DNA of 64,000 bases from Nocardia donostiensis (lineage in GTDB: Bacteria; Actinomycetota; Actinomycetes; Mycobacteriales; Mycobacteriaceae), in assembly GCF_002081715.1 (NCBI RefSeq), contig NZ_MUKP01000013.1, forward strand, positions 1 to 64,000, given 5' to 3'. Shown here one piece after another: positions 7,181 to 18,406 of the stretch. A program made the translations under genes and the position numbers. A model generated the notes under the pieces. The model searched no databases, was not told the DNA's origin, and was given only the letters and a program-made list of their open reading frames with translations. The stretch's first letter is position 1. Every line of letters begins with the position of its first letter.

Positions 7181-8575
7181 ATGAGGGTGCAGAACGGGGC
7201 GCCGCCGAAGGATGAGGGAGCCGGGGGCGTACCGGCCGGACTGCGCCGGGTGGTTGCCGCCTCGATGGCGGGCACGGTGGTGGAGTGGTACGAGTTCTTC
7301 CTCTACGGCACGGCGGCGACGCTGGTGTTCAGCAAGGTGTTCTTCGCCGAGACCACCGGTGAACTGGACGCGATTCTGGCAGCGTTCGTCACCTATGCGG
7401 TGGGGTTCGCGGCCCGGCCGCTGGGCGGGGTGGTGTTCGGGCATTTCGGGGACAAATACGGTCGCAAGAAGCTGCTGCAGTTCAGTCTGCTGCTGGTGGG
7501 CAGCGCAACATTCCTGATGGGCTGTCTGCCGACTTTCGGGCAGATCGGGTATTGGGCACCCGCGCTGCTGGTGCTGCTGCGGTTCGTGCAGGGTTTCGCG
7601 GTCGGCGGCGAATGGGGCGGTGCGGTGTTGCTGGTGGCCGAGCACAGTCCGGCCCGGGGGCGCGGGTTCTGGGCGAGCTGGCCGCAAGCGGGTGTGCCCG
7701 CGGGGAATCTGCTGGCGACGGTGGTGCTCTTGGCGTTGACGTCGACGCTGTCGGAGGATGCGTTCCTGAGCTGGGGTTGGCGGGTGGCGTTCTGGCTGTC
7801 CGCAGTGGTGGTGCTGGTTGGCTACTACGTGCGTACCAAGGTCACCGATGCGCCGATTTTCGTGGCGGCGCAGCAGGAGGCCGAGCAGGTGCGGGCGAGC
7901 TCGTTCCACGCGTTCGAGGTGTTGCGGCGGTATCCGCGCGGTGTGCTGACCGCGATGGGACTGCGGTTCGGCGAGAACATCATGTACTACCTGGTGGTGA
8001 CGTTCACCATCACCTATTTGAAGGTGCAGGTGGGCTTGGACACCGACGACATCCTGTGGTGGCTGCTCGTCGCGCACGCGGTGCATTTCGTGGTCATCCC
8101 GCTGGCGGGTGGGCTCACCGACCGGGTGGGCAGGCGGCCGGTGTATCTGGTGGGCGCGATAGCCACCGGGACGTGGGGTTTCTTCGCGTTTCCGTTGATG
8201 AACAGCGGCCACGCCGTGCTCATCGTGGCCGCCATCATTATCGGCCTGGTGTGTCATGCGCTCATGTACGCGCCGCAGCCGGCGATTATGGCGGAGATGT
8301 TCCCGACCCGGATGCGGTATTCCGGTGTGTCGCTCGGCTACCAGGTGACGTCGATCGTCGCCGGGTCGCTGGCCCCGATCATCGCGGTGCGGTTGCTGGA
8401 CATATTCGATTCGTCGGTGCCGATCGCCTGGTATCTGGCCGCGGCCGCTGCGGTGTCCGCGGTCTCCGTGGCCGCCGCTCGGGAGACGCGCGGCCTGGAT
8501 CTGGCCGATATCGATCTCAGCGATGCCGAGAGCCGCGTCACCGAACCGCACCGCGAGCCGACGGCGAGTCGATAA
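7181..8575 (+). CDS. MFS transporter, metabolite:H+ symporter (MHS) family
   Basis: 464 residues with about twelve hydrophobic segments. The N-terminal motif GTVVEWYEFFLYGTAATLVF and the GHFGDKYGRKKLL loop between helices 2 and 3 are typical of the MHS family (shikimate, ketoglutarate or proline/betaine symporters). A second GLTDRVGRRPVYL loop marks the second half. ATG 7181 follows a GAGGAG site; an upstream TTG is less likely. The substrate cannot be predicted from motifs. It is a single gene placed between cobM and the gas-vesicle operon. Confidence 0.88.
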   Translation: MRVQNGAPPKDEGAGGVPAGLRRVVAASMAGTVVEWYEFFLYGTAATLVFSKVFFAETTGELDAILAAFVTYAVGFAARPLGGVVFGHFGDKYGRKKLLQFSLLLVGSATFLMGCLPTFGQIGYWAPALLVLLRFVQGFAVGGEWGGAVLLVAEHSPARGRGFWASWPQAGVPAGNLLATVVLLALTSTLSEDAFLSWGWRVAFWLSAVVVLVGYYVRTKVTDAPIFVAAQQEAEQVRASSFHAFEVLRRYPRGVLTAMGLRFGENIMYYLVVTFTITYLKVQVGLDTDDILWWLLVAHAVHFVVIPLAGGLTDRVGRRPVYLVGAIATGTWGFFAFPLMNSGHAVLIVAAIIIGLVCHALMYAPQPAIMAEMFPTRMRYSGVSLGYQVTSIVAGSLAPIIAVRLLDIFDSSVPIAWYLAAAAAVSAVSVAAARETRGLDLADIDLSDAESRVTEPHREPTASR

Positions 8576-8713
8576 CAGGTCGCTACCGCGGCCCATGGGC
8601 GGTTTCAGAGGATTACTCTGTGGCTTACACCACATTCATGACCACGTGGCGCCACTGATGAATCCGCCTGTTCGGCGCGTCGCAGTCGAAGGGGCAAACA
8701 AGGAGTGATCCCC

Positions 8714-9274
8714 ATGAAGGGTGGAGCACGGCTAGCGACGGGGGTGGGAATCGGGTACGTACTCGGCCGCACACATAAGATGCGGCTGGCATTTGCGCTG
8801 GCGGGCGCAGCGGTGACCAGACGATCTCCGGGGGCGGGGGACCTGCTGCAGCGCGGTGCCTCGATGCTCGGTTCATCCGCAGATCTGACCCAGCTCACCG
8901 AGACGGTGCGCGGACAGTTGCTGCAGGCAGCGCGTGCCGCGGCGGTGACCGCCGCGAGCAACCGCATCGATTCGTTGAACGCCCGCCTGCAACAGCAGAC
9001 CGCGGATCGACAAGAACCCGAAGAGCCACCGGAGCCGGCCGAGGACGAGTATTCGGACGACGAGCGTGCACCCGCTGAAGAGGAACCGGCCGACGAAGAT
9101 TCCGGGGCAGCCCCGCAGCCCACCCGCAAACGCACGGTAACGGCTGCCCGGTCACGAACGAGCAGATCCGGTGCGCGCGCATCGAGCGAAGCGTCCGACC
9201 GGTCTTCGCCGCGCCGGCGTCGGGTACGCGCCGAAAACGATATCGCGGCGCCGGTGCGGCGCACCTCGAGGTGA
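8714..9274 (+). CDS. Gas-vesicle cluster accessory protein (GvpY-like)
   Basis: 186 residues. The N-terminus is a short hydrophobic Gly/Ala segment (ARLATGVGIGYVLGR, then LAFALAGAAV). A helical part follows (residues about 50-95), and then a long low-complexity tail, first Glu/Pro/Asp-rich and then Arg/Ser-rich. An AAGGAG site precedes ATG 8714. Its position as the first gene before the SRPBCC gene matches the gvpY-gvpZ pair of actinobacterial gas-vesicle clusters, so I call it GvpY-like from context. The charged tail suggests binding to other Gvp proteins or to the vesicle surface (inference). Confidence 0.6.
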   Translation: MKGGARLATGVGIGYVLGRTHKMRLAFALAGAAVTRRSPGAGDLLQRGASMLGSSADLTQLTETVRGQLLQAARAAAVTAASNRIDSLNARLQQQTADRQEPEEPPEPAEDEYSDDERAPAEEEPADEDSGAAPQPTRKRTVTAARSRTSRSGARASSEASDRSSPRRRRVRAENDIAAPVRRTSR

Positions 9275-9280
9275 TAGGCG

Positions 9281-10498
9281 ATGGTGCGGAAATCGCTCGG
9301 CGACGTCGCTGAGAAAGTGGGTAAAACCGCTACCGGAGTGGGCAAAACCGCTACTACTGGAGTAGGCAAGACCGCTACCGGAACCGCGAGCCGGGTCGGC
9401 GAACTCGCCGCCGGAACGGCCGAGCAGACCACTCCCACCGCGCACCTGCAGCAATCGCTGCAGGGTCTGGCCGCAACAGTGACCGAACGGGCGCTCTCCG
9501 GGGTGTCGGACCGGGTGGCCGGGACCGCTGAACGGCTGAATCGCTACGCCGAAGGCGGTGGCGGCAGCCTGCTGGCGACCATGACCGGGGTCGACAAGCT
9601 CGCCCACGGTGCATCGCCGTTCAAGGCGGCGATGAGCGCTGGGCTGGCGGGGGTCAAGCGCACGGCCGAGCAGAAGTTCGAGGATGTGAAGAACGCTCTC
9701 GGCGGCGGTAAGGGCAAAGGCGGCGGCAAGAAGCTGCGTCTGACGAATATTGTCGAGCAGATCGACGTCGGGGTGCCGGTCCGGCTCGCCTACGACCAGT
9801 GGACCCAGTTCGCGGACTTCCCGAAGTTCATGAAAAAAGTCGAACAGGTCGAGCAGGCCGCCGACGAGAAACTCCAGTGGACCGGAAAGGTGTTCTGGTC
9901 GCGGCGAACCTGGGAATCCACGATCCTGGAGCAGGTACCGTTCGAGCGGATCGTGTGGCGTTCGAAGGGACACAAAGGCTATATCGACGGAGCGGTGTCC
10001 TTCCACGAGATCACTTCCGATTTGACGCGCATCATCGTGGTGCTCGAGTACCACCCCAACGGGGTCTTCGAGAAGACCGCCAATCTGTGGCGTGCGGCAG
10101 GTCGCCGGTCCCGCCTCGAGCTCAAGCATTTCCAGCGTCATGTCATGACCGAGGCCGTATTGCATCCGGACGACCTATCGGGATGGCACGGCGAGATCCG
10201 GGACAGCGAAGTTGTCGAGGACGACGAGACCGCCCGCCGTAAGGAGCGCGACAGCAACGCCGAAGACGAAGCGGCGGAAGCCGAGGACTACGAGGAATAC
10301 ACGACGTACCCAGAAGACGCCGAAGACACCGACTTCGGCGAACAGGAAGGCGAGGAAGCAGCGGACGACTCCGCCGAAGACGAAACACCGGACCAAGAGG
10401 ACGAAGACATCGAGCGTCCCCGCCGCCGCCCGCAGGCCCAGCGCAGCACCACACGCCGGACCAGAGCGACTGCCGGACGAAGAGGAGCACGGGCATGA
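9281..10498 (+). CDS. SRPBCC-domain gas-vesicle cluster protein (GvpZ-like)
   Basis: 405 residues in three parts. Residues 1-140 are an amphipathic region with near-repeats of GVGKTATG. Residues about 150-300 form an SRPBCC (Bet v1-like/polyketide cyclase) domain: [27 protein letters not shown], then [18 protein letters not shown] and GAVSFHEI. Residues about 310-405 are very acidic and then end in an Arg-rich tail. It starts six bases after the previous gene and its stop overlaps the next start. SRPBCC proteins occur in actinobacterial gas-vesicle clusters as GvpZ; a role in vesicle assembly or lipid binding is inferred. Confidence 0.72.
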   Translation: MVRKSLGDVAEKVGKTATGVGKTATTGVGKTATGTASRVGELAAGTAEQTTPTAHLQQSLQGLAATVTERALSGVSDRVAGTAERLNRYAEGGGGSLLATMTGVDKLAHGASPFKAAMSAGLAGVKRTAEQKFEDVKNALGGGKGKGGGKKLRLTNIVEQIDVGVPVRLAYDQWTQFADFPKFMKKVEQVEQAADEKLQWTGKVFWSRRTWESTILEQVPFERIVWRSKGHKGYIDGAVSFHEITSDLTRIIVVLEYHPNGVFEKTANLWRAAGRRSRLELKHFQRHVMTEAVLHPDDLSGWHGEIRDSEVVEDDETARRKERDSNAEDEAAEAEDYEEYTTYPEDAEDTDFGEQEGEEAADDSAEDETPDQEDEDIERPRRRPQAQRSTTRRTRATAGRRGARA

Positions 10499-10899
10499 GC
10501 ATCGAACCAGCAGGCGGAGGTGGTGGCGGCACCATGGCCCGCCCGAACTCTTCGGGCCTAGCCGACGTCATCGATACGATCCTCGACAAAGGACTGGTCA
10601 TCGACGCGTTCGTCCGCGTGTCGCTGGTCGGCATCGAACTGGTGACCGTCGACGCACGGGTCGTGGTGGCCAGTGTCGACACTTATCTACGTTTCGCCGA
10701 AGCGGTCAACCGACTCGAAATATCCGAGACCGAGCCGAAAGGTCTGCCGGATCTGGTCAGCGATATCACCGAGGGCGGCGCGAAGCACAAGACCAAGGGC
10801 GCTATCGAGGCCGCTGGGGAAAAGGTCATGGGCTTTCTCGACGACGTCGAGGGCAAACGTCAGCAGGCGAGCAGGCCATCGCAACGAAGGGAGCCGTGA
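10495..10899 (+). CDS. gvpA: Gas vesicle structural protein GvpA
   Basis: 134 residues. Residues about 14-75 are the GvpA/GvpJ core: [38 protein letters not shown] and [11 protein letters not shown], the amphipathic alpha-beta-beta-alpha unit that forms the ribbed gas-filled shell. Of the three GvpA-like proteins here this is closest to the main shell protein. It has a Gly-rich head and a roughly 55-residue C-terminal extension that is longer than usual for GvpA. It overlaps its neighbours by four and one bases, so translation is coupled. GvpJ is an alternative name. Confidence 0.88.
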   Translation: MSIEPAGGGGGGTMARPNSSGLADVIDTILDKGLVIDAFVRVSLVGIELVTVDARVVVASVDTYLRFAEAVNRLEISETEPKGLPDLVSDITEGGAKHKTKGAIEAAGEKVMGFLDDVEGKRQQASRPSQRREP

Positions 10900-11690
10900 T
10901 GTCTGCCGAGCCGGCCACCGAGGCACCCGCCACCGGCCGTAGCACCGCAGTGTATGTGTACGGCATCGTGCCTGCCGATGTGCAGCCCGAGGAGCGCGCC
11001 TCGGGTGTCGGTGATCCCCCGGGCAAAGTCTCGGTGGTGCGGCACGGCGAAGTCGCTGCCCTGGTCAGCGAGGTCCCGGCCGAACGGCCCCTCGGCACCC
11101 CCACCGACCTCACGGCCCACGCGGAACTATTGGACGGTTCCGCGGCCGTCGTCCCGGTACTGCCGTTGCGGTTCGGTGCGGTCATGACCGATACGGCGGC
11201 GGTGGAAAAAGAGCTGCTGGAAGCCAATCACGAAGAATTCCGTGCCGCCCTGGAACAACTGGAGGGCCGAGCGCAGTTCGTGATCAAGGGACGCTACGTC
11301 GAGGAGCAGATCTTGCGCGAGCTGCTCGACGCCAACCCCCAGGCCGGCCGGTTGCGGGAGGAGATTCGCGATAAGCCGGAAGATGCCACCCGCGACGCCC
11401 GGATGGCGCTGGGCGAGCTCATCAACCAGGGGGTCGAGGCCGCACGCGTCGCGGACACGCGCCGGGTGATCGATATGCTCGCCCCGTTCGATCCCATGGT
11501 GAACGAGCGGCGGCCCACCCATGAGGAGGACGCGGTCCATATCGCGGTTCTGCTCGATCTGTCGCGGCAGGGCGAACTAGAGGAGATGCTGGGCAGTCTC
11601 GCGCAGGAGTGGGACGGCCGCGTGGTGCTGAGCCTGCTCGGCCCGATGGCGGCCTACGACTTCGTGATGAAGCGAGAACCGGAGGGCTGA
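10899..11690 (+). CDS. gvpF: Gas vesicle protein GvpF (GvpL/F family)
   Basis: 263 residues of the GvpL/GvpF family. Visible marks are the first strand VYVYGIVPADV, VVRHGEVAALVSEVP, LTAHAELLD followed by VVPVLPLRFGAV, and the C-terminal VLSLLGPMAAYDF. These proteins are minor components thought to chaperone GvpA and to nucleate vesicles. The start overlaps the gvpA stop (TGATG). It is one of two family members here and lies next to gvpG as gvpF does in Streptomyces clusters. Confidence 0.88.
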   Translation: MSAEPATEAPATGRSTAVYVYGIVPADVQPEERASGVGDPPGKVSVVRHGEVAALVSEVPAERPLGTPTDLTAHAELLDGSAAVVPVLPLRFGAVMTDTAAVEKELLEANHEEFRAALEQLEGRAQFVIKGRYVEEQILRELLDANPQAGRLREEIRDKPEDATRDARMALGELINQGVEAARVADTRRVIDMLAPFDPMVNERRPTHEEDAVHIAVLLDLSRQGELEEMLGSLAQEWDGRVVLSLLGPMAAYDFVMKREPEG

Positions 11691-11693
11691 CCC

Positions 11694-11960
11694 ATGGGGT
11701 TGGTCTCGGCGCTGCTCACGTTGCCGCTCGCTCCGATCCGTGGAGTGATCTGGCTGGGTGAGCTGATTCAGGATCAGGTCGAGCAGCAACTCCACGACCC
11801 GGCGACCATCCGGCGCGAACTCGAGGATATCGATCGGGCGGCAGCAGCAGGTCAGCTGTCCGAAGAGGAGCGGGCGCGAGCGCAGCAGGCGGTCCTCGAC
11901 CGCATGATCCGCCCGCCCGGCGCCACGACACCGACCGAAGGAAGGGAGGGGCCCGGGTGA
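11694..11960 (+). CDS. gvpG: Gas vesicle protein GvpG
   Basis: 88 residues, normal for GvpG. The family pattern is an N-terminal helix LLTLPLAPIRGVIWLGELIQDQ, then a charged coiled-coil-like helix (EQQLHDPATIRRELEDID and LSEEERARAQQAVLDRM). GvpG is a minor assembly factor that acts with GvpF and GvpL. It begins four bases after gvpF and overlaps gvpO by four bases. Confidence 0.88.
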   Translation: MGLVSALLTLPLAPIRGVIWLGELIQDQVEQQLHDPATIRRELEDIDRAAAAGQLSEEERARAQQAVLDRMIRPPGATTPTEGREGPG

Positions 11961-12295
11961 GTGGCCGCATTACCTCCGAAGATTCCGGCGACGTCCACGA
12001 ATCCGAATCGGGTCGGCTGCCTCCCCTGACCGCGGCACAGGCGGGCGCCGCGGCGATCGAACACCTCGCGGAGCTGACGTCGAAACACGTGCAGGGAGCC
12101 ACCTCGGTCGAGCCGACGGAGGTGGGCTGGGTGGTGGAGATCGAGGTGGTCGAGGACCGGCGTATCCCTTCCACGGCGGACATGCTGGCGCTGTACGAGG
12201 TGGAGATCGACCTGGACGGAAACCTGCTGGCCTACCGCAGAACCAAGCGCTACGGGCGCGGCAGCAGCGATATCGGTGCAGGAGGCAGGACATGA
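11957..12295 (+). CDS. gvpO: Gas vesicle protein GvpO
   Basis: 112 residues with a GTG start overlapping gvpG. The GvpO domain covers residues about 25-105: LTAAQAGAAAIEHLAELTSK, GWVVEIEVVEDRRIPSTADMLALYEVEIDLDGNLLAY and the YGRG end. GvpO is required for vesicle formation in haloarchaea and is conserved in actinobacterial clusters. In Streptomyces it leads the operon, whereas here it is internal. Confidence 0.88.
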   Translation: MSGRITSEDSGDVHESESGRLPPLTAAQAGAAAIEHLAELTSKHVQGATSVEPTEVGWVVEIEVVEDRRIPSTADMLALYEVEIDLDGNLLAYRRTKRYGRGSSDIGAGGRT

Positions 12296-12684
12296 CCGTC
12301 GTAGGGGGCGGGACATCGGCACCGCAGCCGTACGGCGGCGGGCATCAGTCGACGAATCTCGGCGATATTCTCGAGCGTGTCCTCGACAAGGGCCTGGTGA
12401 TCGCGGGCGATATCCAAGTGAATCTGCTCGATATCGAGCTGCTCACCATCAAATTGCGGTTGGTGATCGCCTCGCTGGAAACCGCGAAGGCAGTGGGTAT
12501 CGACTGGTGGGAAACCGACCCCTGGCTCAACAGCAAGGCCCGCACCCTCGAACGGCAGGATCGCGACCTCGAACTAGAGAACCGGGAACTGCGCGACCGG
12601 ATTGCCGAACTCGAGGCCGGACGCGACCGCGGTGCGGCCATAGAGCGCACGCGGGCACCGGTGGAAGAGCGGGACCATGACTGA
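12292..12684 (+). CDS. gvpJ: GvpA-like minor structural protein GvpJ
   Basis: 130 residues. Residues about 20-75 form a GvpA/J core (NLGDILERVLDKGLVIAG, IQVNLLDIELLTIKLRLVIASLETA). The following WWETDPWLN segment and the strongly charged helix (RTLERQDRDLELENRELRDR) form a coiled-coil-like tail. The tail distinguishes it from shell GvpA and fits the tip proteins GvpJ/GvpS/GvpM. The start overlaps the gvpO stop by four bases. Confidence 0.82.
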   Translation: MTVVGGGTSAPQPYGGGHQSTNLGDILERVLDKGLVIAGDIQVNLLDIELLTIKLRLVIASLETAKAVGIDWWETDPWLNSKARTLERQDRDLELENRELRDRIAELEAGRDRGAAIERTRAPVEERDHD

Positions 12685-13459
12685 CGGCGCCGGGGTGTGG
12701 CTCTACGCCGTGACGAGTGCCACCGCAAGCGAGCCACCCGAGATGACCGGGATCGCGGGTGAAACGGTGCGTACCGTCGTATCGGACCGTCTGGTGGCGG
12801 TTGTCGGATCGGTGCCGCTCGCGGTGTTCGGGGCCGAGCCACTGCGGCGCAACCTGGAAGACCTGCCCTGGCTAGAGGCGACCGCCCGAGCACACGACGC
12901 CGTTGTCTCCGCTGTGGCGCGACGGGGTCCGACCATTCCGCTGCGCCTGGCCACCGTCTATCTCGACGATGCCCGAGTGCGTGAGCTGCTCGACGAGCGG
13001 CGGCCGGATTTCGAATCGGCGCTGGCCCTGGTGACCGGCCGCACGGAATGGGGCGTCAAGGCGTACGGTGACCGCGCCGCCCTCACCACCGCAGTGGCCG
13101 AGGCGCGGGCGGCGAGCAGCGCCAAGGGCGCGGGCACAGCGTATCTGCTCCGTCGCCGCGCGCAGCTGTCCGCGCAGGAGACCGTCGAACACGACGCTGC
13201 GGTGCGCGCCGACGAGATCCACGCCCGCCTCGTCCGCCAGGCCGCAGCGGGCAGGCGTCAGGCGGCGACAGATCCGGTGTTGAGCGGCAGCCGGGACTGG
13301 ATGGTACTCAACGGCACCTACCTGGTGGACGATGAGCGGGCCGACGAGTTCGCCGCAACGGTCGGAGAGCTCGGCAAAGAATATGCCGGGATCCGGCTGG
13401 AGATCACCGGTCCGTGGCCGCCGTATTCGTTCGCGGGTGTGGAACGGGAGGCCGTATGA
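12677..13459 (+). CDS. gvpL: Gas vesicle protein GvpL (GvpL/F family)
   Basis: 260 residues, second GvpL/F-family protein of the operon. The marks are VWLYAVTSA at the start, LPWLEATARAHDAVVSAVA, TIPLRLATVYLDD and the C-terminal LEITGPWPPYSFAGVE, which is the family signature. It overlaps gvpJ by eight bases and the next gene by four. Minor assembly component, probably interacting with the GvpA-like proteins. Confidence 0.87.
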   Translation: MTDGAGVWLYAVTSATASEPPEMTGIAGETVRTVVSDRLVAVVGSVPLAVFGAEPLRRNLEDLPWLEATARAHDAVVSAVARRGPTIPLRLATVYLDDARVRELLDERRPDFESALALVTGRTEWGVKAYGDRAALTTAVAEARAASSAKGAGTAYLLRRRAQLSAQETVEHDAAVRADEIHARLVRQAAAGRRQAATDPVLSGSRDWMVLNGTYLVDDERADEFAATVGELGKEYAGIRLEITGPWPPYSFAGVEREAV

Positions 13460-13683
13460 GACAGCTCGATGCGGGCGTCGACGGCGAGCGCCGCATCGCC
13501 CTCATCGATCTCTTGGACCGGGTGCTGGCCGGTGGCGTCGTCATCACGGGCGATATCAGGCTTTCGGTCGCCGACGTCGACATGGTGCAGATCTCGCTGC
13601 GTGCGCTGATCTCCTCGATCAGTGCCCTTCCCGGGTTGGGACCGGAATCCGCCGCCCCACGTGACGAACTGGAATCGAGCTGA
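13456..13683 (+). CDS. gvpS: Short GvpA-like protein GvpS/GvpM
   Basis: 75 residues. It is almost only the GvpA-like core: IALIDLLDRVLAGGVVITGDIRL, SVADVDMVQISLRALISSI. ATG 13456 overlaps the gvpL stop. Three GvpA-like paralogues in one operon match the gvpA, gvpJ, gvpS set of Streptomyces. It is probably a minor cap or tip component. Confidence 0.82.
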   Translation: MRQLDAGVDGERRIALIDLLDRVLAGGVVITGDIRLSVADVDMVQISLRALISSISALPGLGPESAAPRDELESS

Positions 13684-13684
13684 G

Positions 13685-13996
13685 ATGCCGGAGAGGGCTG
13701 GGATGGCTGATTTCGACGGTTTATCGCCCCGGATCGACTCGGACCCGGAATCGGTTGAGCGCGGCCTCGTCACGCTCGTGCTGACCCTGGTGGAGCTGCT
13801 GCGGCAGCTGATGGAACGCCAGGCGTTGCGGCGGGTCGACGAGGGCGATCTGAGCGAGGCGCAGATCGAGCGGATCGGCACCACCCTGATGCTGCTCGAG
13901 GAACGTATGGCGGAGTTGCGGGACCACTTCGGGCTCACACCCGAGGACCTCAATATCGATCTGGGTCCGCTGGGAACGCTGCTGCCCCGGGAATGA
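13685..13996 (+). CDS. gvpK: Gas vesicle protein GvpK
   Basis: About 103 residues. The GvpK signature is clear: DPESVERGLVTLVLTLVELLRQLMERQALRRVD and then LTPEDLNIDLGPLGTLLP. ATG 13685 lies one base after the gvpS stop (coupling), while ATG 13703 has a better GGAGAGG site six bases upstream; either could be used. It is the last gene of the operon, as usual. No clear hairpin terminator follows before the convergent TetR gene. Confidence 0.88.
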   Translation: MPERAGMADFDGLSPRIDSDPESVERGLVTLVLTLVELLRQLMERQALRRVDEGDLSEAQIERIGTTLMLLEERMAELRDHFGLTPEDLNIDLGPLGTLLPRE

Positions 13997-14028
13997 GGAT
14001 CGCCTGAGCCGAGTGCGGACGGCGACAT

Positions 14029-14616
14029 TCATGTCAGCGCGGCCAGCGCCATCCGGCGCAGGATCGGCCGAGTGCGCCCGATGGGTCCCGCACTGTACGG
14101 GGTGGAGTTGAGCAGGCCGAACGCGGCGTGCGCCTGCACGCGGGCGGAGTCTTCGGCGAGCTCGGGCCGCAGCTCACGCAGCACCCGCACCCAGATCTCG
14201 ACATAGCGGCGCTGGGTGCGGCGGATCTCGCGACGCGCCTCGGGGGGCACGTTGTCCAGGTCGCGGTCCTGGATGCTGATGAGTTCCGGTTCGTTGAGCG
14301 CGAAGTCGAGGTGGACGTCGATGAGCCCGGCCAGCGCTTCGGCGGGGGATGCGGTGGACTCGACGACTGTTTGTCCGCCTTCGAGCAGGCGGCGGCTTAT
14401 CCCGACGAGCAGTTCGACGAGCAGGGCTTCCTTGTTGGGGAAATGCCGGTAGACGGCGGGGCCGCTGATTCCGACCGCCGCACCCAGGTCGTCCAGCCGC
14501 ATGCCGAGGAAGCCTCGTTCGGCGATCAACCGGGCGCCCGCGGCGAGCAATTGCTTGCGGCGTTGGGCTTTCTGCAGTTCACGGCGGGTCGGGGTGATGG
14601 ATTCGGTGCCGGTCAC
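14029..14616 (-). CDS. TetR-family regulator of the leucine/isovalerate cluster
   Basis: 195 residues, GTG start. The TetR HTH is at residues about 20-65 (LLAAGARLIAERGFLGMRLDDLGAAVGISGPAVYRHFPNK). The C-terminal ligand domain has ALAGLIDVHLDFALNEPELI and RRYVEIWVRVLRELRP. It is divergent from the accD1-like gene, and two inverted repeats lie between them, so it most probably represses the carboxylase operon and itself and responds to a pathway acyl-CoA (inference). Confidence 0.88.
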   Translation of the reverse strand: MTGTESITPTRRELQKAQRRKQLLAAGARLIAERGFLGMRLDDLGAAVGISGPAVYRHFPNKEALLVELLVGISRRLLEGGQTVVESTASPAEALAGLIDVHLDFALNEPELISIQDRDLDNVPPEARREIRRTQRRYVEIWVRVLRELRPELAEDSARVQAHAAFGLLNSTPYSAGPIGRTRPILRRMALAALT

Positions 14617-14646
14617 CGCAACTCCTTCCCCGGCGGGTAGACAACT

Positions 14647-14692
14647 CAGTTAGTCAATATTAACCTGATTCCAGTTATCGGTGACTAACTGG
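14647..14692. promoter_or_regulatory. Overlapping inverted repeats, probable TetR operator
   Basis: CAGTTAGTCA (14647-14656) is repeated perfectly inverted as TGACTAACTG (14682-14691). A tighter palindrome, CCAGTTA-N8-TAACTGG, spans 14671-14692, a typical TetR operator size. It lies between the divergent TetR and carboxylase genes. Confidence 0.65.
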
Positions 14693-14708
14693 ATGACAGG
14701 ATCGCGTG

Positions 14709-16327
14709 ATGACGGTAACCAATGATGCCCGCGCAGGTGCACCGGCCGATAATCGGACGGCCCATCTGGCGCTCGTCGGCGAGCTGCGCGCCCGGCTCGC
14801 CGCGGCCGCCCTCGGCGGGCCGGAGAAGGCGCGGCAACGCCATATCGCGCGCGGCAAACTCCTGCCCAGACAGCGGGTCGATCAACTGCTCGACCCGGGC
14901 AGCCCGTTCCTGGAACTGTCGCCGCTGGCCGCGAACGGCATGTACGACGACGAAAGCCCCGGTGCGGGCGTTATCGCCGGTATCGGCCGGGTATCGGGCC
15001 GGGAATGCGTGATCGTCGCCAACGACGCGACCGTCAAGGGCGGCACCTACTACCCGATCAGCGTCAAAAAACATCTGCGCGCCCAGGAGATCGCGCTGCA
15101 AAATCAGTTGCCCTGCCTCTACCTGGTCGATTCCGGCGGCGCGTACCTGCCGCACCAGGACGAGGTGTTCCCGGATCGAGAGCATTTCGGCCGCATCTTC
15201 TACAACCAAGCCCAGCTGAGCGCCCACGGTATCGCGCAGATCGCGGCGGTGCTCGGTTCCTGCACGGCGGGCGGGGCGTATGTGCCTGCGATGAGCGATG
15301 AAGCGGTGATCGTGCGCAACCAGGGCACCATCTTCCTCGGCGGTCCGCCGCTGGTGAAAGCGGCGACCGGCGAGGTGGTGACCGCCGAGGAACTGGGCGG
15401 CGGCGAATTGCATTCGCGCACTTCAGGCGTTACCGATCATCTGGCCGAAGACGACCAGGACGCGCTGCGTATCGTCCGCCGTATCGTCGCCACACTCGGA
15501 CCTCGGCCGCCCGCGCCCTGGCAGGTGCTGCCGCCGCAGGAACCCGCGGCGCCGCCGGACGAGCTGTACGACGTGGTTCCCGTGGATGCGCGCACCCCCT
15601 ACGACGTACGCGAAGTGATCCGGCGCGTCATAGACGCGGGTGCCGCAGACGACGGAGGCGACGGATTCCACGAATTCAAAGCCGAATACGGGAAAACACT
15701 GGTCACCGGGTTCGCCCGCATCCACGGGCATCCGGTGGGGATTGTCGCCAACAACGGGGTGCTGTTCAGCGAATCTGCCATGAAGGGCGCGCATTTCATC
15801 GAACTCTGCGATAAACGCGCCATACCGCTGCTGTTCCTGCAGAACATCACCGGCTTCATGGTCGGCCGCGACTACGAGGCGGGCGGTATCGCCAAACACG
15901 GTGCGAAGATGGTGACCGCCGTGGCCTGCGCGCGGGTGCCGAAACTGACAGTGGTGATCGGAGGTTCCTACGGTGCGGGCAACTATTCGATGTGCGGGCG
16001 GGCGTATTCGCCGCGGTTCCTGTGGATGTGGCCGAATGCCAGGATTTCGGTGATGGGCGGCGAACAGGCGGCGTCGGTGCTGGCGACAGTGCGCGGCGAC
16101 CAGCTCGACAGCCGCGGTGAACCGTGGAGCGAGGCCGACCAGGAGGCGTTCAAGGCGCCGATCCGGCAGCAGTACGAAGAACAGGGCAACCCCTACTATT
16201 CGACCGCGCGGATCTGGGACGACGGCGTCATCGACCCGGCCGACACCAGAACCGTGCTCGGGCTGGCGTTGTCGGTGTGCGCGCAAGCGCCCCTGGAACC
16301 AGTCTCCTACGGCGTTTTCCGGATGTG

Positions 16328-16328
<1 letters not shown>
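14709..16328 (+). CDS. accD1: Methylcrotonyl-CoA carboxylase beta (carboxyltransferase) subunit
   Basis: 539 residues, normal for the MCC beta family. Typical segments are [50 protein letters not shown], the oxyanion loops [15 protein letters not shown] and [20 protein letters not shown], and [22 protein letters not shown]. It transfers the carboxyl group from biotin to 3-methylcrotonyl-CoA in leucine breakdown. ATG 14709 is preferred to the GTG one codon earlier. The stop overlaps the alpha-subunit start. Gene order matches the M. tuberculosis accD1-accA1 locus. Confidence 0.9.

Positions 16329-18406
<2,078 letters not shown>

Noticed and set aside
7175..8635. A 486-codon minus-strand frame across the MFS transporter gene
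   Set aside because: Hydrophilic Arg/His/Gln-rich shadow of a membrane protein gene.
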